Assembly (NCBI GenBank): GCA_947685225.1
Contig: CANTUV010000024.1
Span: 23,826,001-23,890,000 of the forward strand
Length of the DNA: 64,000 nt
DNA from: Garcia nutans
Taxonomy: Eukaryota; Streptophyta; Magnoliopsida; Malpighiales; Euphorbiaceae
Direction of reading: 5' to 3'
In this document: piece after piece, positions 43,529 through 55,271 of the stretch
Layout: each line of letters opens with the position of its first letter
Numbering within the stretch: the stretch's first letter is position 1
Program-made: the position numbers and the translations under genes
The notes under the pieces: generated by a model
The model's input: only the letters and a program-made list of their open reading frames with translations
Told to the model about the DNA's origin: nothing
Database searches by the model: none

Positions 43529-44680
43529 CCTTTCAACCACACCATTTTGTTGTGGTGTTCTAGGAGCTGAGAAATTATGTGAAATTCCAAGGTCATTGCA
43601 AAAATTTTCAAAGTTATCATTTTCAAATTTTTTACCATGATCACTTATAATAGATGTGATCACATAGCCTTTTTCATTTTGAATTATTTTTGCAAAAATT
43701 TTGAAATAATTAAAAGTTTCATTCTTTTGTGCTAAGAAATTAACTCATATAAGCCTTGAGTAATTATCAACACATACAAATACATATAACTTTCTTCCCA
43801 GACTAACAATTCTATTAGGACCAAACAAATCTAAATGAATTAATTCTAGGGGTCTAGATGTACTTACAACATTCTTTACTTTGAAGGAACTCTTATATTA
43901 TTTTTCAAATTGACAAGGTTCACAAATTTTATCTTTATTAAATTTTATTTAAGGGATATCATCTATAAGTTCTTCTTTGCTTAGTCATTGTAATTGGTCC
44001 ATATTAGCATGTCCTAATCTTCTATACCAAAGCCAAGCATCATTGTTAATAGTGACTAAACATTTAAAAGCATTATTAGAGTGTATGTCAATTTTATATG
44101 TGTTACCAATTCTACTTTCATTGAATGTAAGTTCACTATTAGAATAAGTAATTTTGCACACTTTAGAATTAAAATTGACATTATATCATTTGTCGTACAA
44201 TTGACTAACACTAAGCAAATTATAGTTCAATCCATCAACTAGCCACACATCATCAAATAAATGTTTACCAAGCATACCTATAGAACCAATACCTATAATT
44301 TTTTCTTTAGCATTATTTCCAAATGTCACATTACCTCTTTACTTATAAGTAAGAGTTGTGAAAAGTTTTGCATTACCGGTCATATGCTTTGAAAATCCAT
44401 TATCTACAAGCCAAACACTTTCATTGATAGTAGACTTTAGGCATACCTGTAAGACAATAAGGTTTATCTTCTTTTAGGTACCCAAATAAACTTGGATCCT
44501 TCAGGGGTTAGTTGTAGAAGGATCCTCTAATTTGAGGTGAGCATTTCTAATGTAACAAAATGTACTTTGATGTCCAAATTTCATACAATATTGGCATTGA
44601 TATAGAATTTTATACTTTTGCATTCTTTTTCTATTAAACCTTAAAGAATTAAATTGACAATCACATATGTGTGTAGGATA
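43529..44680 (-). pseudogene. copia protease, GAG-pre-integrase and integrase core of G
   Basis: On the minus strand: a Cys-His motif (CQYCMKFGHQSTFC), protease region WLVDNGFSKHMTG, where the usual Asp-Ser/Thr-Gly reads Asp-Asn-Gly; SIGMLGKHLFDDVWLVDGL; integrase zinc ligands in LGHANMDQL and ICEPCQFEK; core Asp in IHLDLFGPN, second Asp in IISDHGKKFEND, and the Glu in TPQQNGVVERK at about 43530. Several stops interrupt it. The frame then meets LTR E. Confidence 0.88.
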
Positions 44681-44683
44681 AGA

Positions 44684-46569
44684 TTATTTATGTGCATACT
44701 TGTGGTTGTGTCCATGCCTTGTGTACATATATGCATAATTTGCTCTTGGAACCTTAATTATAGAGCCTAGTGAGCTTAATATTGTCTTTTTAGGATTTTT
44801 AGGCTTAGTATGTGTATATGTATTCTTTACAACTTCAACACTAAATGTTTGAGTTGTAGATGCTTTAACAAATGTTGGTGCATTTGATGAAGTAGTAGAA
44901 GAGCCATTGAACCCTAAGCCATATTCATATTTGGATGAATGTGACTTTTGGACACTAATCAATGTATCCAAAGCTTCCTTACCTTTGTGAAACTTTGAAA
45001 TAGAATTCTTTAATTCATTTAGTTCTTCTTTCAAAGTGTTGTTTTCCTTGATTATCTTTTCTAAGCTATGTGAATTTCTAAACATTTCATCAATAGATTT
45101 CAACAATTGTTCAATTGAGGTCTTTAATTCTAAAGTAGAATTTTTTAAAGAAACAAAATCTTTTTTTAACTTAAAGTATTTTTCTTTATAGGATTTCATA
45201 TTATAAAATTTTTTTGGACTCTTAGGTTCATATGCTCAACTAGATCACTATCATCTAAAGCATTATCAACATTATCACTAAATGCATTTAAGTTCAAGGA
45301 TTGAGTATCTACCTTATTGGTGTGATCATCGTCATCTCCAATAGCCATAAGACAAAGATTTGCAATTCCTTACTCTTCCTCCTCTTCTTCTTCACTTGAA
45401 AAGTCATCATCCCATGTGGCTTTGAGACATTTCTTCTTCTCCTTGTCCCATTTCTTTTTGTTCTTGATTTTGTAGCAATACATTTTTATGTGACCCGGCT
45501 TACTGCATTCATAACATTTTTTTTCATTTTTTTTTCTCTTTATCTTTGAAAGAGAATTTGGAGGAATTACCTTTTACTTGTAATCTTCTCTTTCTCTTCC
45601 ATTTACTTACACTTTTTGATAGCATGGCCATTTCTTCATTGTCATCACTATCTTTTCCACTTCAACTCTTAACTTCTTTGGTAACTTTGAGAGCTATTGC
45701 TTTCCTCTTGTCTTTCTCATCTTTATCATCTTCTTTTTTAGTACGCAATTCAAAAGTGAGGAGTTTTACAACAAGCTCATCAGTTTTTAGTGTGCTAAGA
45801 TCATGAGCTTCTTTAATTGAAGAAACCTTTGATTCAAAGTTCTTCTTAGCTCTAAGTGCTCTCAATATTTTACTACTGACATCACATTGATCAAAGATTT
45901 TTCCATATTTTTTCAAGTCATTGGCAATATCAAGTAGCCAATTTGTCATCTCAGTGACATTTTTATTTGGCTTCATTTTGAAAAGTTCATATTCATGCAC
46001 AAGCATTGGAGTCTTGGTGAATCTCACTTGGGTAGTTTCCTCATGATAATTCTCAAGAGTTTTCCAAATGCTATGTGCACAAGTAAGATGTTGGATTCTT
46101 CCAATTTCTTCTCTAGACAAGGAGTTAACCAAGATGGAAGCTGCTTTAACGCTCTTGTAGTGAGCTCTTTCTTGAGCTTCCATCCAGTTGTCTCTAGGAA
46201 GAGGCACTTGAACACCATCAACTTTATGAGTAGGAGATTTTCACTCATTTGCATATATTTCCAAAGCCCAATTCCCTCACTATCAAGAAACAAATACATC
46301 TTGTATTTCCAATAAGAATAATCTATTCCATCGAAGTAAGGTCTTAGATAAGAATTGACATTTCCATTTGATTGCGCAAATGGAGGTAGATGAAGGAGAT
46401 TTTCACTCATTTGCATATATTTCCAAAGCCCAATTCCCTCACTATCAGAAACAAATACATCTTGTATTTCCAATAAGAATAATCTATTCCATCGAAGTAA
46501 GGTCTTAGATAAGAATTGACATTTCCATTTGATTGCGCAAATGGAGGTAGATGAAGGAGTCGCTGCCAT
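44684..46569 (-). pseudogene. copia gag of G (UBN2-type) with duplicated N-terminal segment
   Basis: A Met at 46569, 42 nt after the primer site. The N-terminal gag block (RPYFDGIDYSYWKYKMYLFL, LDSEGIGLWKYMQM) is present twice in a tandem duplication. Then 46207-45662 encode the UBN2-like helical part (HLTCAHSIWKTLENYHEE, PNKNVTEMTNWLLDIANDL). A zinc knuckle CYECSKPGHIKMYC lies near 45470-45510, followed by an acidic run, and a coiled-coil segment at 45199-44684 (LKKDFVSLKNSTLELKTSIE) ending in a Ser/Thr-rich part. Frames change several times. Confidence 0.85.
46233..46555. repeat. Near-perfect tandem duplication in copia gag
   Basis: Units 46233-46394 (162 bp) and 46395-46555 (161 bp) are identical except for one A missing in the second (TATCAAGAAAC against TATCAGAAAC). 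The duplicated part codes for the conserved start of gag. Confidence 0.95.
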
Positions 46570-46610
46570 TGTGGATCAAATTTCACAATTAAGCTTCTTA
46601 AAATTTTGAG

Positions 46611-46622
46611 GCTCTAATACAA
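46611..46622 (-). other. Primer-binding site of copia G
   Basis: TTGTATTAGAGC on the minus strand, five bases after the LTR, corresponds to the tRNA-Met site TGGTATCAGAGC with two changes. Confidence 0.75.
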
Positions 46623-46627
46623 ATTAT

Positions 46628-48015
46628 TGTCCCAAAATGGCAACTAAGAGGGGGGTGAATTGGTTGTTTTAAAGAAGTGATAGTAAATTAAAATTTAAAA
46701 TCAAACAAAGCAAAAAAGAGTATAGTAGAGAAGAATGAACATAAAGAGTTTATAGTGATTCGGATTACTTCAATCCTACATCCACTTCCTTAATAACTTA
46801 TTAAGTTTCCACTAATCTTGAGTTTTTATAAGCTCAACTCTATCTTAATATGTTCACAAGCTCACACCAAACTTTTACAAGGTTTGAGAAACTTCCTCAT
46901 AACCCAAACAAGAGTTTTCCTAGGCTCACTCTATAACCTAAATGTTTCAAAGCTCACACTCAAACTTACAATGGTGTTTTAATGCTTACACCCAACATTC
47001 AAAGAATACAAGTAGATTTTTTTATGCAAACAAATTATAGTTGTTAATCTTAGCAATTACAATCACAATCATTCAAAAAAATGAGGTTTCATGTGGTATT
47101 TATAGCCTTCAAGTCTTCAACTAGCCGTTTGGGGTGAGACCCAATATGTTTAATTTTTGTCTCCCATTTTAATCACTTTTCAGAGCAAGTTCATGGTTAG
47201 ATTGATTTTGGTTCAGTCGGCTGGGCTCAACATGGTCAGACTGAGCTCGGTCTAGTCGTGCTCTCTATTTTTCGGCTAAAAGTTCTTCAATGACTAGTAT
47301 ATGTGATATCCAATAATTGACTGGATATGTAACTGCTATAATTTTTCAAACCTCATTCCACTAGTATGGCCGGGACAAGTTCAGTCTAGTCAGTCTCATC
47401 TTAGTATGTTGAGATTTTGGGAGTACTAGTGACCATGAATACTATTGAAACTTTATTGAATTTTTTACTCTAGCTTGATTCGGTTGAACTGCATCAGGTC
47501 TTGTCGTACAAGGCATGATATGCTAAAGTTTTTGGAGTACCAGTGCCCATAAGCTTTACTGGAAGTTATGAGGATTATACAAGGGTTTGGTATGGTTGGA
47601 CTGCTCGGAGTTTCGGTCATGATATATAGTCCATTCACAATATGGGAGTGATATTGAACGTGAGCTCTACTGGATATTTTTGGGCTTGATCTTGGTCTGC
47701 TTAACTCATGCTCGGTTCTGGCAGCTAAGGCTCAGTATGGTCGTACCATACTCTAGTCTGGTCAGCTCAAATTTCGAACGATCATGCTTATCACCTCATT
47801 CTTGGAATGCTCGTCAGCTTGGTATTGGTGCGATTGGACTTTAGCTTGGTATGGCTAACTTCTCCTGAGTTCGATCGGCCTAGATTCTGATTTGATCGGG
47901 CTCTTTTAGATTTCTTCAAAAATTAAAGTCCTGTAAAATGTTACTTGATATAAATATTAATCCTATTCAATTTGATTACCTAAGATCAAAATAGAGGCCA
48001 ATGATTTGGCTAACA
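46628..48015 (-). repeat. 5' LTR of copia G
   Basis: On the minus strand it starts TGTTAGCCAAATCATTGG (48015) and ends GTTGCCATTTTGGGACA (46628), 1,388 bp. The inner end is fixed by the primer site. The outer end is inferred from the TG start; no second LTR is available to confirm it. Confidence 0.8.
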
Positions 48016-48584
48016 AATATATATATATATATATATATAACTGTGTAGAATTTTTTCTTCTTCCTCCATCAAACCCAAATTCATTCTTTTTACCATAACC
48101 AAATTTCCTTTCTTCTTCTTTCTTATATCACCATACATATATATCAAAAAAAAAAACTTTGCAAATAACTCAAAATTTTTAGGAGAATTCATTAGATTAG
48201 GTGAGAAATACTAAAATCATCACCAAATAATCAAGGAAAAATTAAGGAAGAGAGATAAAGAGCTACATTGTAAAGAGGTTTGTATTTGTATATTGGTAAT
48301 TTGTTATTCTTTTATTTTCTTTTGCTTTTATAGATAATGTAAGTCACTTGAACTACTTTAATTAAATTTTTGTGATAGAAATTAACTAATTGAATTTATT
48401 AAAAAGGAAATGTGAATATGGAACTAAGTGAAGAAAAAATTGATTAATTTTTTTTAAAATGATTTTAAGTGTGTATATATAGTTTTTAGCTTAAAACTAT
48501 ATTTAAAAACAAATTTTGATTCATAAAAGAATCAATTTAAGGTTATGGCAAGTTTAGGGTTTAGAAGTTGATATGGAACTAATT
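48016..48584 (+). mobile_element. LTR C, left fragment (5'-truncated)
   Basis: After a TA run this segment matches the 5' leader part of LTR D (around 53420-54160) but lacks about the first 430 bp. It is interrupted at 48580-48584 (TAATT) by element R4 and continues at 57149. The joined sequence across the insertion (ATATGGAAC-TAATT-AGTGAAG) matches D (ATATGGAACTAAGTGATGGAG). Confidence 0.75.
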
Positions 48585-50771
48585 TATAACACTTTTATAC
48601 TCTATATATATATATAATACATATGACCAGTATATATAAAATACATATACAGAATACAACAATGTCGTTATCATTATCATTAGAAAATTCTCTTTAATTC
48701 TATGAAAATAGATTAGCCTTTAAAATATAATTTAGTAAATAAAATAAAAATGTATATTAATAATTAATTATTAAAAATACAAATATAAAACAAAATCTTT
48801 GAGAAAAATTTACCAAAGTTTTATCTGTAAATTTGACATTCCCAAAATACAACAAAGACACAAACCTACATAGAATTACACTCCCAAATAAATAATTTTC
48901 AATCTCAAACTCTAAGATCTTCCTTCAAGTATAATTAACATCACATACATTTTATACATATATAAAAATATTTCAAATATTCACAACACTTAATCCAACA
49001 TTAAATTTACAAAAATTTTACATAAACCATAATTTATACAAACATAATGAGATTAACCAAAATAAATATCTACATGCTATGCAGTGGCTCTGGTACAATG
49101 GAAAACTGATAAATTTCTACTACTATCCATAAGTCTTAGACCTAATTAGGTCTAGTAGGACTCTCTGTATCTATCCTTAAACCTACACGATGAAATTCAA
49201 TCACGCTAAACTACTAGTATAGTAGTACATAGTAGTTTAACGGTACATACTTTGATAGCAAAAATAATTTATAAATAATACACTATGAATTTCTTTATAA
49301 CCAAACATGATTAATACCTTTATGCACACACATGTTCATGAATTTTATTAAAATGACAAAGCCACATCTATTGGGCCCAAATAACTTTATATAATATCCA
49401 AGCTCTAGAGATATTATTCTAGTCTATCATGACATTTGTGTCTAGCCTCGAAGGCAAATAACATTATCAAAGTGACACCATCGCGTCTAACCCCAAAGGC
49501 AAGTCATATCATCTATAGTGATACCATCATGTCTTGCCTGGAAGGCAAATCATATAATAGGCATGCCATAACGGTAGCACCAAACACAATTCTCTAGAAT
49601 GGAATATTATATAAGGTAAACATACAAAATTTCATATTATCATTTAAGCATGGCCAATTCTATCATTATTCATATTTCCCACTTTCCACATTTTTTTTCT
49701 TCATGAATCACATTTTTTTTGCCACTTTCATAATGTGGCCAAGTCTTGCTCTCTATATTGCATAATGCACATTTCTTAAAATCACACAAAATAATGTCTT
49801 TAGCCATTCTACAATGGCTTAATAATTCATACTTTAAGTATTTCACACATTTTAACATAAAACCATGTACTTTATATGTGAGCATTCACATTAAATAGAA
49901 TGGGACATTCATCAATGCAACATGCCATTTCAGAAGCAATTTAACACAAAATTATCAAAGTATGTATTAACCTCCAATTATGGAAACTTCCAAGCCAAAT
50001 GTGCTCCCATTCCTTCACTTTTCCAAATTATTCTTCACCTCTTAGATTGGTCAGATCCACTCTACTCAATTTCTAACTAAATTATAAGTTTAAATAACCT
50101 ATTAGAAACATAATTATACTCATTTTAACCAAATATACTCTCTTCCTCTTCCAAACTACCACCAAACTTATTCAAATCAATCGTCCAATCTTAAAATCTT
50201 TTCTTACATATCAAAATAACACAATTACTATCCATATTAGCAATTATCTACATCTCTATCAAAAATTCATTTTTCATATAATTAAAAACCAAAAGAGAAT
50301 TCCATAAAAAGAAGAAAATCTTTATCTTATGAGAAGAAATCTCTAATTCCACCCTTAATTCTTGAAAATTTAATGAGATTTTGAGTGTTTAAAAGAAGCA
50401 AACCTCCCTCTAAGCTCCCACGAAAATTTTGGCCAAGGCCAAGGAGGAAGAAGAAGAAGAAAAATGGTGTTTTTTTTTATTTTTTTTCTTCCATTTTTAA
50501 CCATAAATATTTATATATTTAATTAATTAATTAATTAATTATTAAAAATTCAAAGATTCCTCTTCCACCAAAAATGAATTTAATTTTGAATTATTTTTAT
50601 TTATTTATTTTTCTTTTTACTTTGACTTTCTCGTTTTTTAGTGACATTTATATTTTTGGTATATTTCATTTATATTATACATATACATTAGTTATTTTCT
50701 TCTTCTAGCCCCTCATTAAATCCTTCCAAATTATTTATTTAATTATATTTAATAAAAATACGGGTGTTGTA
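48585..50771 (-). repeat. 3' LTR of R4
   Basis: On the minus strand it starts TACAACACCCG (TGTAACACCC in the other LTR) and ends AAAGTGTTATA. Colinear with 51064-52976 plus 56721-57148, but lacks about 190 bp present at 52590-52790. Decayed hairpins lie at about 49428-49550. Confidence 0.85.
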
Positions 50772-51062
50772 TCTCTCTCCCCCTCAAATAATTTCATCCT
50801 AAAAAATACTTGATATTTAACTCTAGAAGAGTTGTGGATACTGGTCCCGTATGATTTCCTTGCTCTGTTGTTGTGCTGGAGCATGACGAAAAAGCTCCAC
50901 CATTTGCTACCTCTAGACTGGTGGGAGATCTTGTGCTGTTGGTCGGGCTGGCAATGGGGCCTCTCTAGCACCCTCTGTATTATGTCCAACTCTAGCTCCA
51001 CCATCTCTGGGAGCAACACTCTCAACACTCTCCTCATCAGACCTGTGTGTCTGAGACGCCAT
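50772..51062 (-). pseudogene. Remnant gag start and polypurine tract of R4
   Basis: On the minus strand the ATG at 51062 opens MASQTHRSDEESVESVAPRD and continues 49 codons to a TAG; a second stop follows two codons later and the same frame goes on with MVELFRHAPAQQQSKEII, giving about 85 gag codons in all. It then jumps to TCAAGTATTTTTTAGGATGA and the tract TTTGAGGGGGAGAGA at the LTR border. Most of gag and all pol are missing. The ATG lies one base from the LTR, so leader and primer site are absent. Confidence 0.8.
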
Positions 51063-54000
51063 ATGTAAAATACATTTACATACACCTCATATATATATAA
51101 TACATTTACAAAATATAAGAATGTCATTATATTTATCATTAGAAAATTCTCTTTAATTCTATGAAAATAGTTTAACCTTTAAAATATAATTTAGTAAATA
51201 AAATAAAATATATATATTAGTAATTAATTGTTAAAAATACAAATATAAAAGAAAATTTCTGAAAAAAATTCACCAGAGTTTTATATGTAAACTAGACATT
51301 CCCAAAATACAACAAAGACACAATCTGTATAGAATTACACTCCCAAATAAATAATTTCTAATTTCAAACTCCAAGATCTTCCTCCAAGTATATTTAACAT
51401 CATATACATTTTATATATAAAAAATATATTTCAAACATTCACAACACTTAATCCAACATTAAATTTACAAAAATTTTATATAAACCATAATTTATACAAA
51501 TATAATGTGATTAACCAAAACAAATATTTACATGCTATGCAGTGGCTTTGGTCTGATGGTAAACTAATAAACTTCTAGTACTATCCACAAGTCTTAGAGT
51601 TGGTCAAGTATAGCAGGACTCTCTGTATCTACCATGTCACCAGCGCAATGAAATTCAATCACCCTAAGCTGCTAACTTAGTAGTACATAGTAGTTTAGCA
51701 GTGTTGATAATAAAAATAATTATAAATAATGTACTATCAATTTCTTTATAACCAAACATGATTAATGCCTTTATGTACACACATCTTCATGAATTTTACT
51801 AAAATGCCACAACCACATGCGTTGGGCCTAAATAACCTTATATAATATTCAAGTTTCTGATATATTATTTTGGTATATTGTGACACCTTTGTGTCTAGCC
51901 CTGAAGGCAAATAATATCATCAAAGTGATACCATCGTGTCTAGCCTCGAAGGCAAATTATATCATAATAGTGACACCATCGTGTCTAGCCCCGAAGGCAA
52001 ATCATATAATAGGCATACCATAATAGTAGCACCAAACACAATTCTCCGGAACAGGATATTATATAAGGTAAACATGCAACATTTCATATTATCATTTAAG
52101 CACAACCAATTCCATCATTATTCATATTTCCCACTTTCCACATTTTTTTCTTCATAAATATCACTTTTTTTTTGTTTTTTCATAATGTGGCCGAATCTTG
52201 CTCCCTAAATTGCATAATGTATATTTCTTAAAATCACACAAAATAATGCCCCTAGCCATTCTACAATGGCTTAATAATTCATACTTTAAGCATTTCACAC
52301 ATTTTAACATAAAACCATGAACTTTAGATGTGAGCATTTACATTAAAGTAGCATGGGACAATCATCATTGTATAATGCAACATGCCATTTCAGATGCAAT
52401 TTAACACATAATTATCAAAGTATGTACTGACCTCCAATTATGACAACTTCCAAGCCAAATTCACTCCTACTCCACTTTTTCAAAATATTTTTCACCTCTT
52501 AGATTGGCCAAATCCACTCTACTCAATTCCTAACCAAATTATAAGTTTAAATAACCCATTAGAAACATAATTCTACTCATTTTAACCAATCAAACTTCAA
52601 TTATCACAATTCTATTCAATTTTCACTAATTGCCCTAATATCCTTTAATTTTGAAAATCCTTCCTAATCAATTATATACCAAGTTTTAAGTTCAAACATA
52701 TCATTAGGATCCCATTCTAACACCTTTTAGTCAATTAAAGTTCAATTATATTCTTTCTAACCAAAAACTCTATCAAAACCCTATTTTACTCTCTTCCAAA
52801 ATATCACCAAGCTTATTCAAATCAATCATTCAACTTTAAAATCTTTACTTACATATCAAAATAACGCCACTACTATCCATATTAGCAATTATCTACATCT
52901 CTATCAAAAATCTCTTTCACACATAATTAAAACCTAAAAGAGAATTCCTTAAAAAGAAGAAAATCTTTACCTTATGTGTAATATCTGAAAATTTTAAGTA
53001 TTGATTTTCTGCATTAAGTGTGTATATATATATATATATATATAAGTCTATGTATCGGAGTGATTATGATATTATATGTGATTTGAATATTTTAAATTGG
53101 CAAAAATAAGATTGATTACCACTTAAAAGTGGAAACTTAAATTTAGGTATGGATTTAAATGATATTTGTAGAAATATTTTTTTTAAAGAGGCAAGAAATT
53201 ATGAAAATACCCTTATAGTCCCGAAATGGAATTGTATCATAATTGGAATGTGATATGTGGTTAATGGGACTTTAAAATAGTTAAAATAATTAATTTTATG
53301 GTTTTATGGATTTAAAAATCTAATTAAGAATTAATTAAAGGAAATGAGTATACCAAAACTATGGTGTAAGTGAATACATAGGATAAAAACCCTAAAGCCT
53401 ATATAAAGAAATTTCTAGCGTCTTCTTCATTTCTCCAAATTGCCATACTCATCACCACTCACCACCTTCATCTTTTCTTCTTCTTCTTCCATTCTTTATC
53501 CTAGAAATCATGGAGAGTTTAGAGAAAAATCAAATTTTGATGGATTTTAACTATTTTGAGCTAGATTTATTAAAAAAAGACATCATCAAATAAAGGATTG
53601 AAGAGAGGGGTGATGGAAGTGTAACTTAAGAGGGTGCTAGGTCCAATGTGATTAGGATCACTTAGACATGCTTCATAATTAGAAAAATGACCACCGTGAA
53701 AATACATGCCACTCAGCCAAAGAAAGATGATGGAGAGTTGGCCGAAATGAGCACTAAATACTTTTTGCGAAATCTCCTCTAAATCATTGGTATGGCTATC
53801 AAAATCGCGAGCATCGGCATGTATGTATATTATTTATTTTGCAATTAATTGATTTTATCTTGATTTTGATTGTTAAAGAAGTTTGTGTTTTGATTATATG
53901 TAATAATTAGTGAAAGAATTGTATTGAGTGAATTGTAAAGAGTTGATTATTGAAAGTTATTTTCTTGAAAGTAAAATTACTTTTGTAATGAACAAAGAAA

Positions 54001-55058
54001 GTATTTTATAGTTATTAAATGAAAATATGATTTAAAATAAATTATTGGATCATATATATACGTAATGATTTAGAGTTATGAAACAAGTTGAGATTTGGTA
54101 AATCTAGGGTTTAAACTTGAATATGGAACTAAGTGATGGAGAAATTGATTATGGATTTACTTTTGAATGGTAATTTGTTGTTATTAGGATTTTATTTACT
54201 TTTTTATGCTTATTGAAGTTTATTAAACTTTAACATTGGAATTAATTGTGACATACTTAATTATTTGAATTATTTGTGAAAAGAATTGAAAATAAAGCTA
54301 AGGGAAGTAAGAATTGAATATGGATTAATTTGTAGTTATAAATAAGTGTGTTTGTGTGTTCCAAAGATCCTTAATTTAAAAAATTTAGAAAGATAAATTT
54401 TAAAGAAAATTAACTTGTAAATTGTGATTTATATTCAATTAGATTTAATTGATAAAGGAGCTAAAGCAAAGAATTGATTTAAGATATAAAATAAAACTAT
54501 GAAGTATATACATGATGTATGCTGGAATTTCTATTTCTATTCTGTGAAGTGTTTTTTCCTAAATTTTTAGACTAAACTAGAAAGGTTTAAAAATTATGAA
54601 ATTTTACATGAGAGTTTATCTATGTGTTAGTAGATGGTGTATAAAATTGCATAATTTTTAAAGATTATTTAATATGAAAGAAAAATAGAAGAACACAAGC
54701 TACCATGATTATACCAGTAGAGCTAGAATTTTAAGGTTTAAGAAACTCAATTAGAAACTATAGTAAAACAACCAAGAAAAATATGAAATTTTACATATAA
54801 GATCAAATATATATTTAAGACATATGGGTAAAATTTAATAAAATTTAATAAAGTTTTAAATATAAAAATAAAATAAAAAACTAAAACAGCCAAAATAATG
54901 ATAGTAAAACCAGAATCTATAAGGTTAAGTAAACATAATTTGAAAGAATTATTAAAAATATTATTATTAAAATTGATGAAGTAAAGTTTAATAAAATTGA
55001 ATTGTTAAAGTTTTAATGTCAATTGGTTAATGAGGAAAGTAGTTGTTATTTTAAAAGA

Positions 55059-55060
<2 letters not shown>

Positions 55061-55100
<40 letters not shown>
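55061..55100. repeat. TTA microsatellite in D
   Basis: About thirteen units of TTA; absent from the same place in LTR C. Confidence 0.95.
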
Positions 55101-55213
55101 GACTGTGATATTGACTGAAAATGAGAAAATAAGTGAATGCTCAATTATACTGATAATAAATCTACTCTTTGAATTGAATGGCTAGCCAGAGGGGGACATC
55201 TATAGTGTTAGTA

Positions 55214-55271
55214 GGTACTTTGTGCCATCAGTGGACACTTTGTGTCTTCAGTGATAGTGGACATTCGTGTC
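55214..55271 (+). other. Hairpin array in LTR D
   Basis: GGTAC-TTT-GTGCC (55214-55226, one G-T pair), GACAC-TTT-GTGTC (55234-55246), GACA-TTCG-TGTC (55260-55271), and a weaker GGCA...TGTC after 55304. Farther on, CTAAGCT-ACA-AGCTTAG (56132-56148) occupies the place of CTGAGC...GCTCAG in LTR E. Confidence 0.8.

Larger units (their letters stand above)
40196..48015 (-). mobile_element. Element G: 3'-truncated Ty1/copia element, minus strand
   Basis: On the minus strand: LTR 48015-46628, primer site 46622-46611, gag (46569-44684), protease and integrase (44680-43529), then, after the solo LTR E, the end of integrase and the linker toward RT (40585-40196). RT, RNase H and the 3' LTR are missing, so it is truncated at about 40195. 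Integrase before RT is the copia order. The frame has many stops. The lineage within copia is not settled. Confidence 0.9.
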
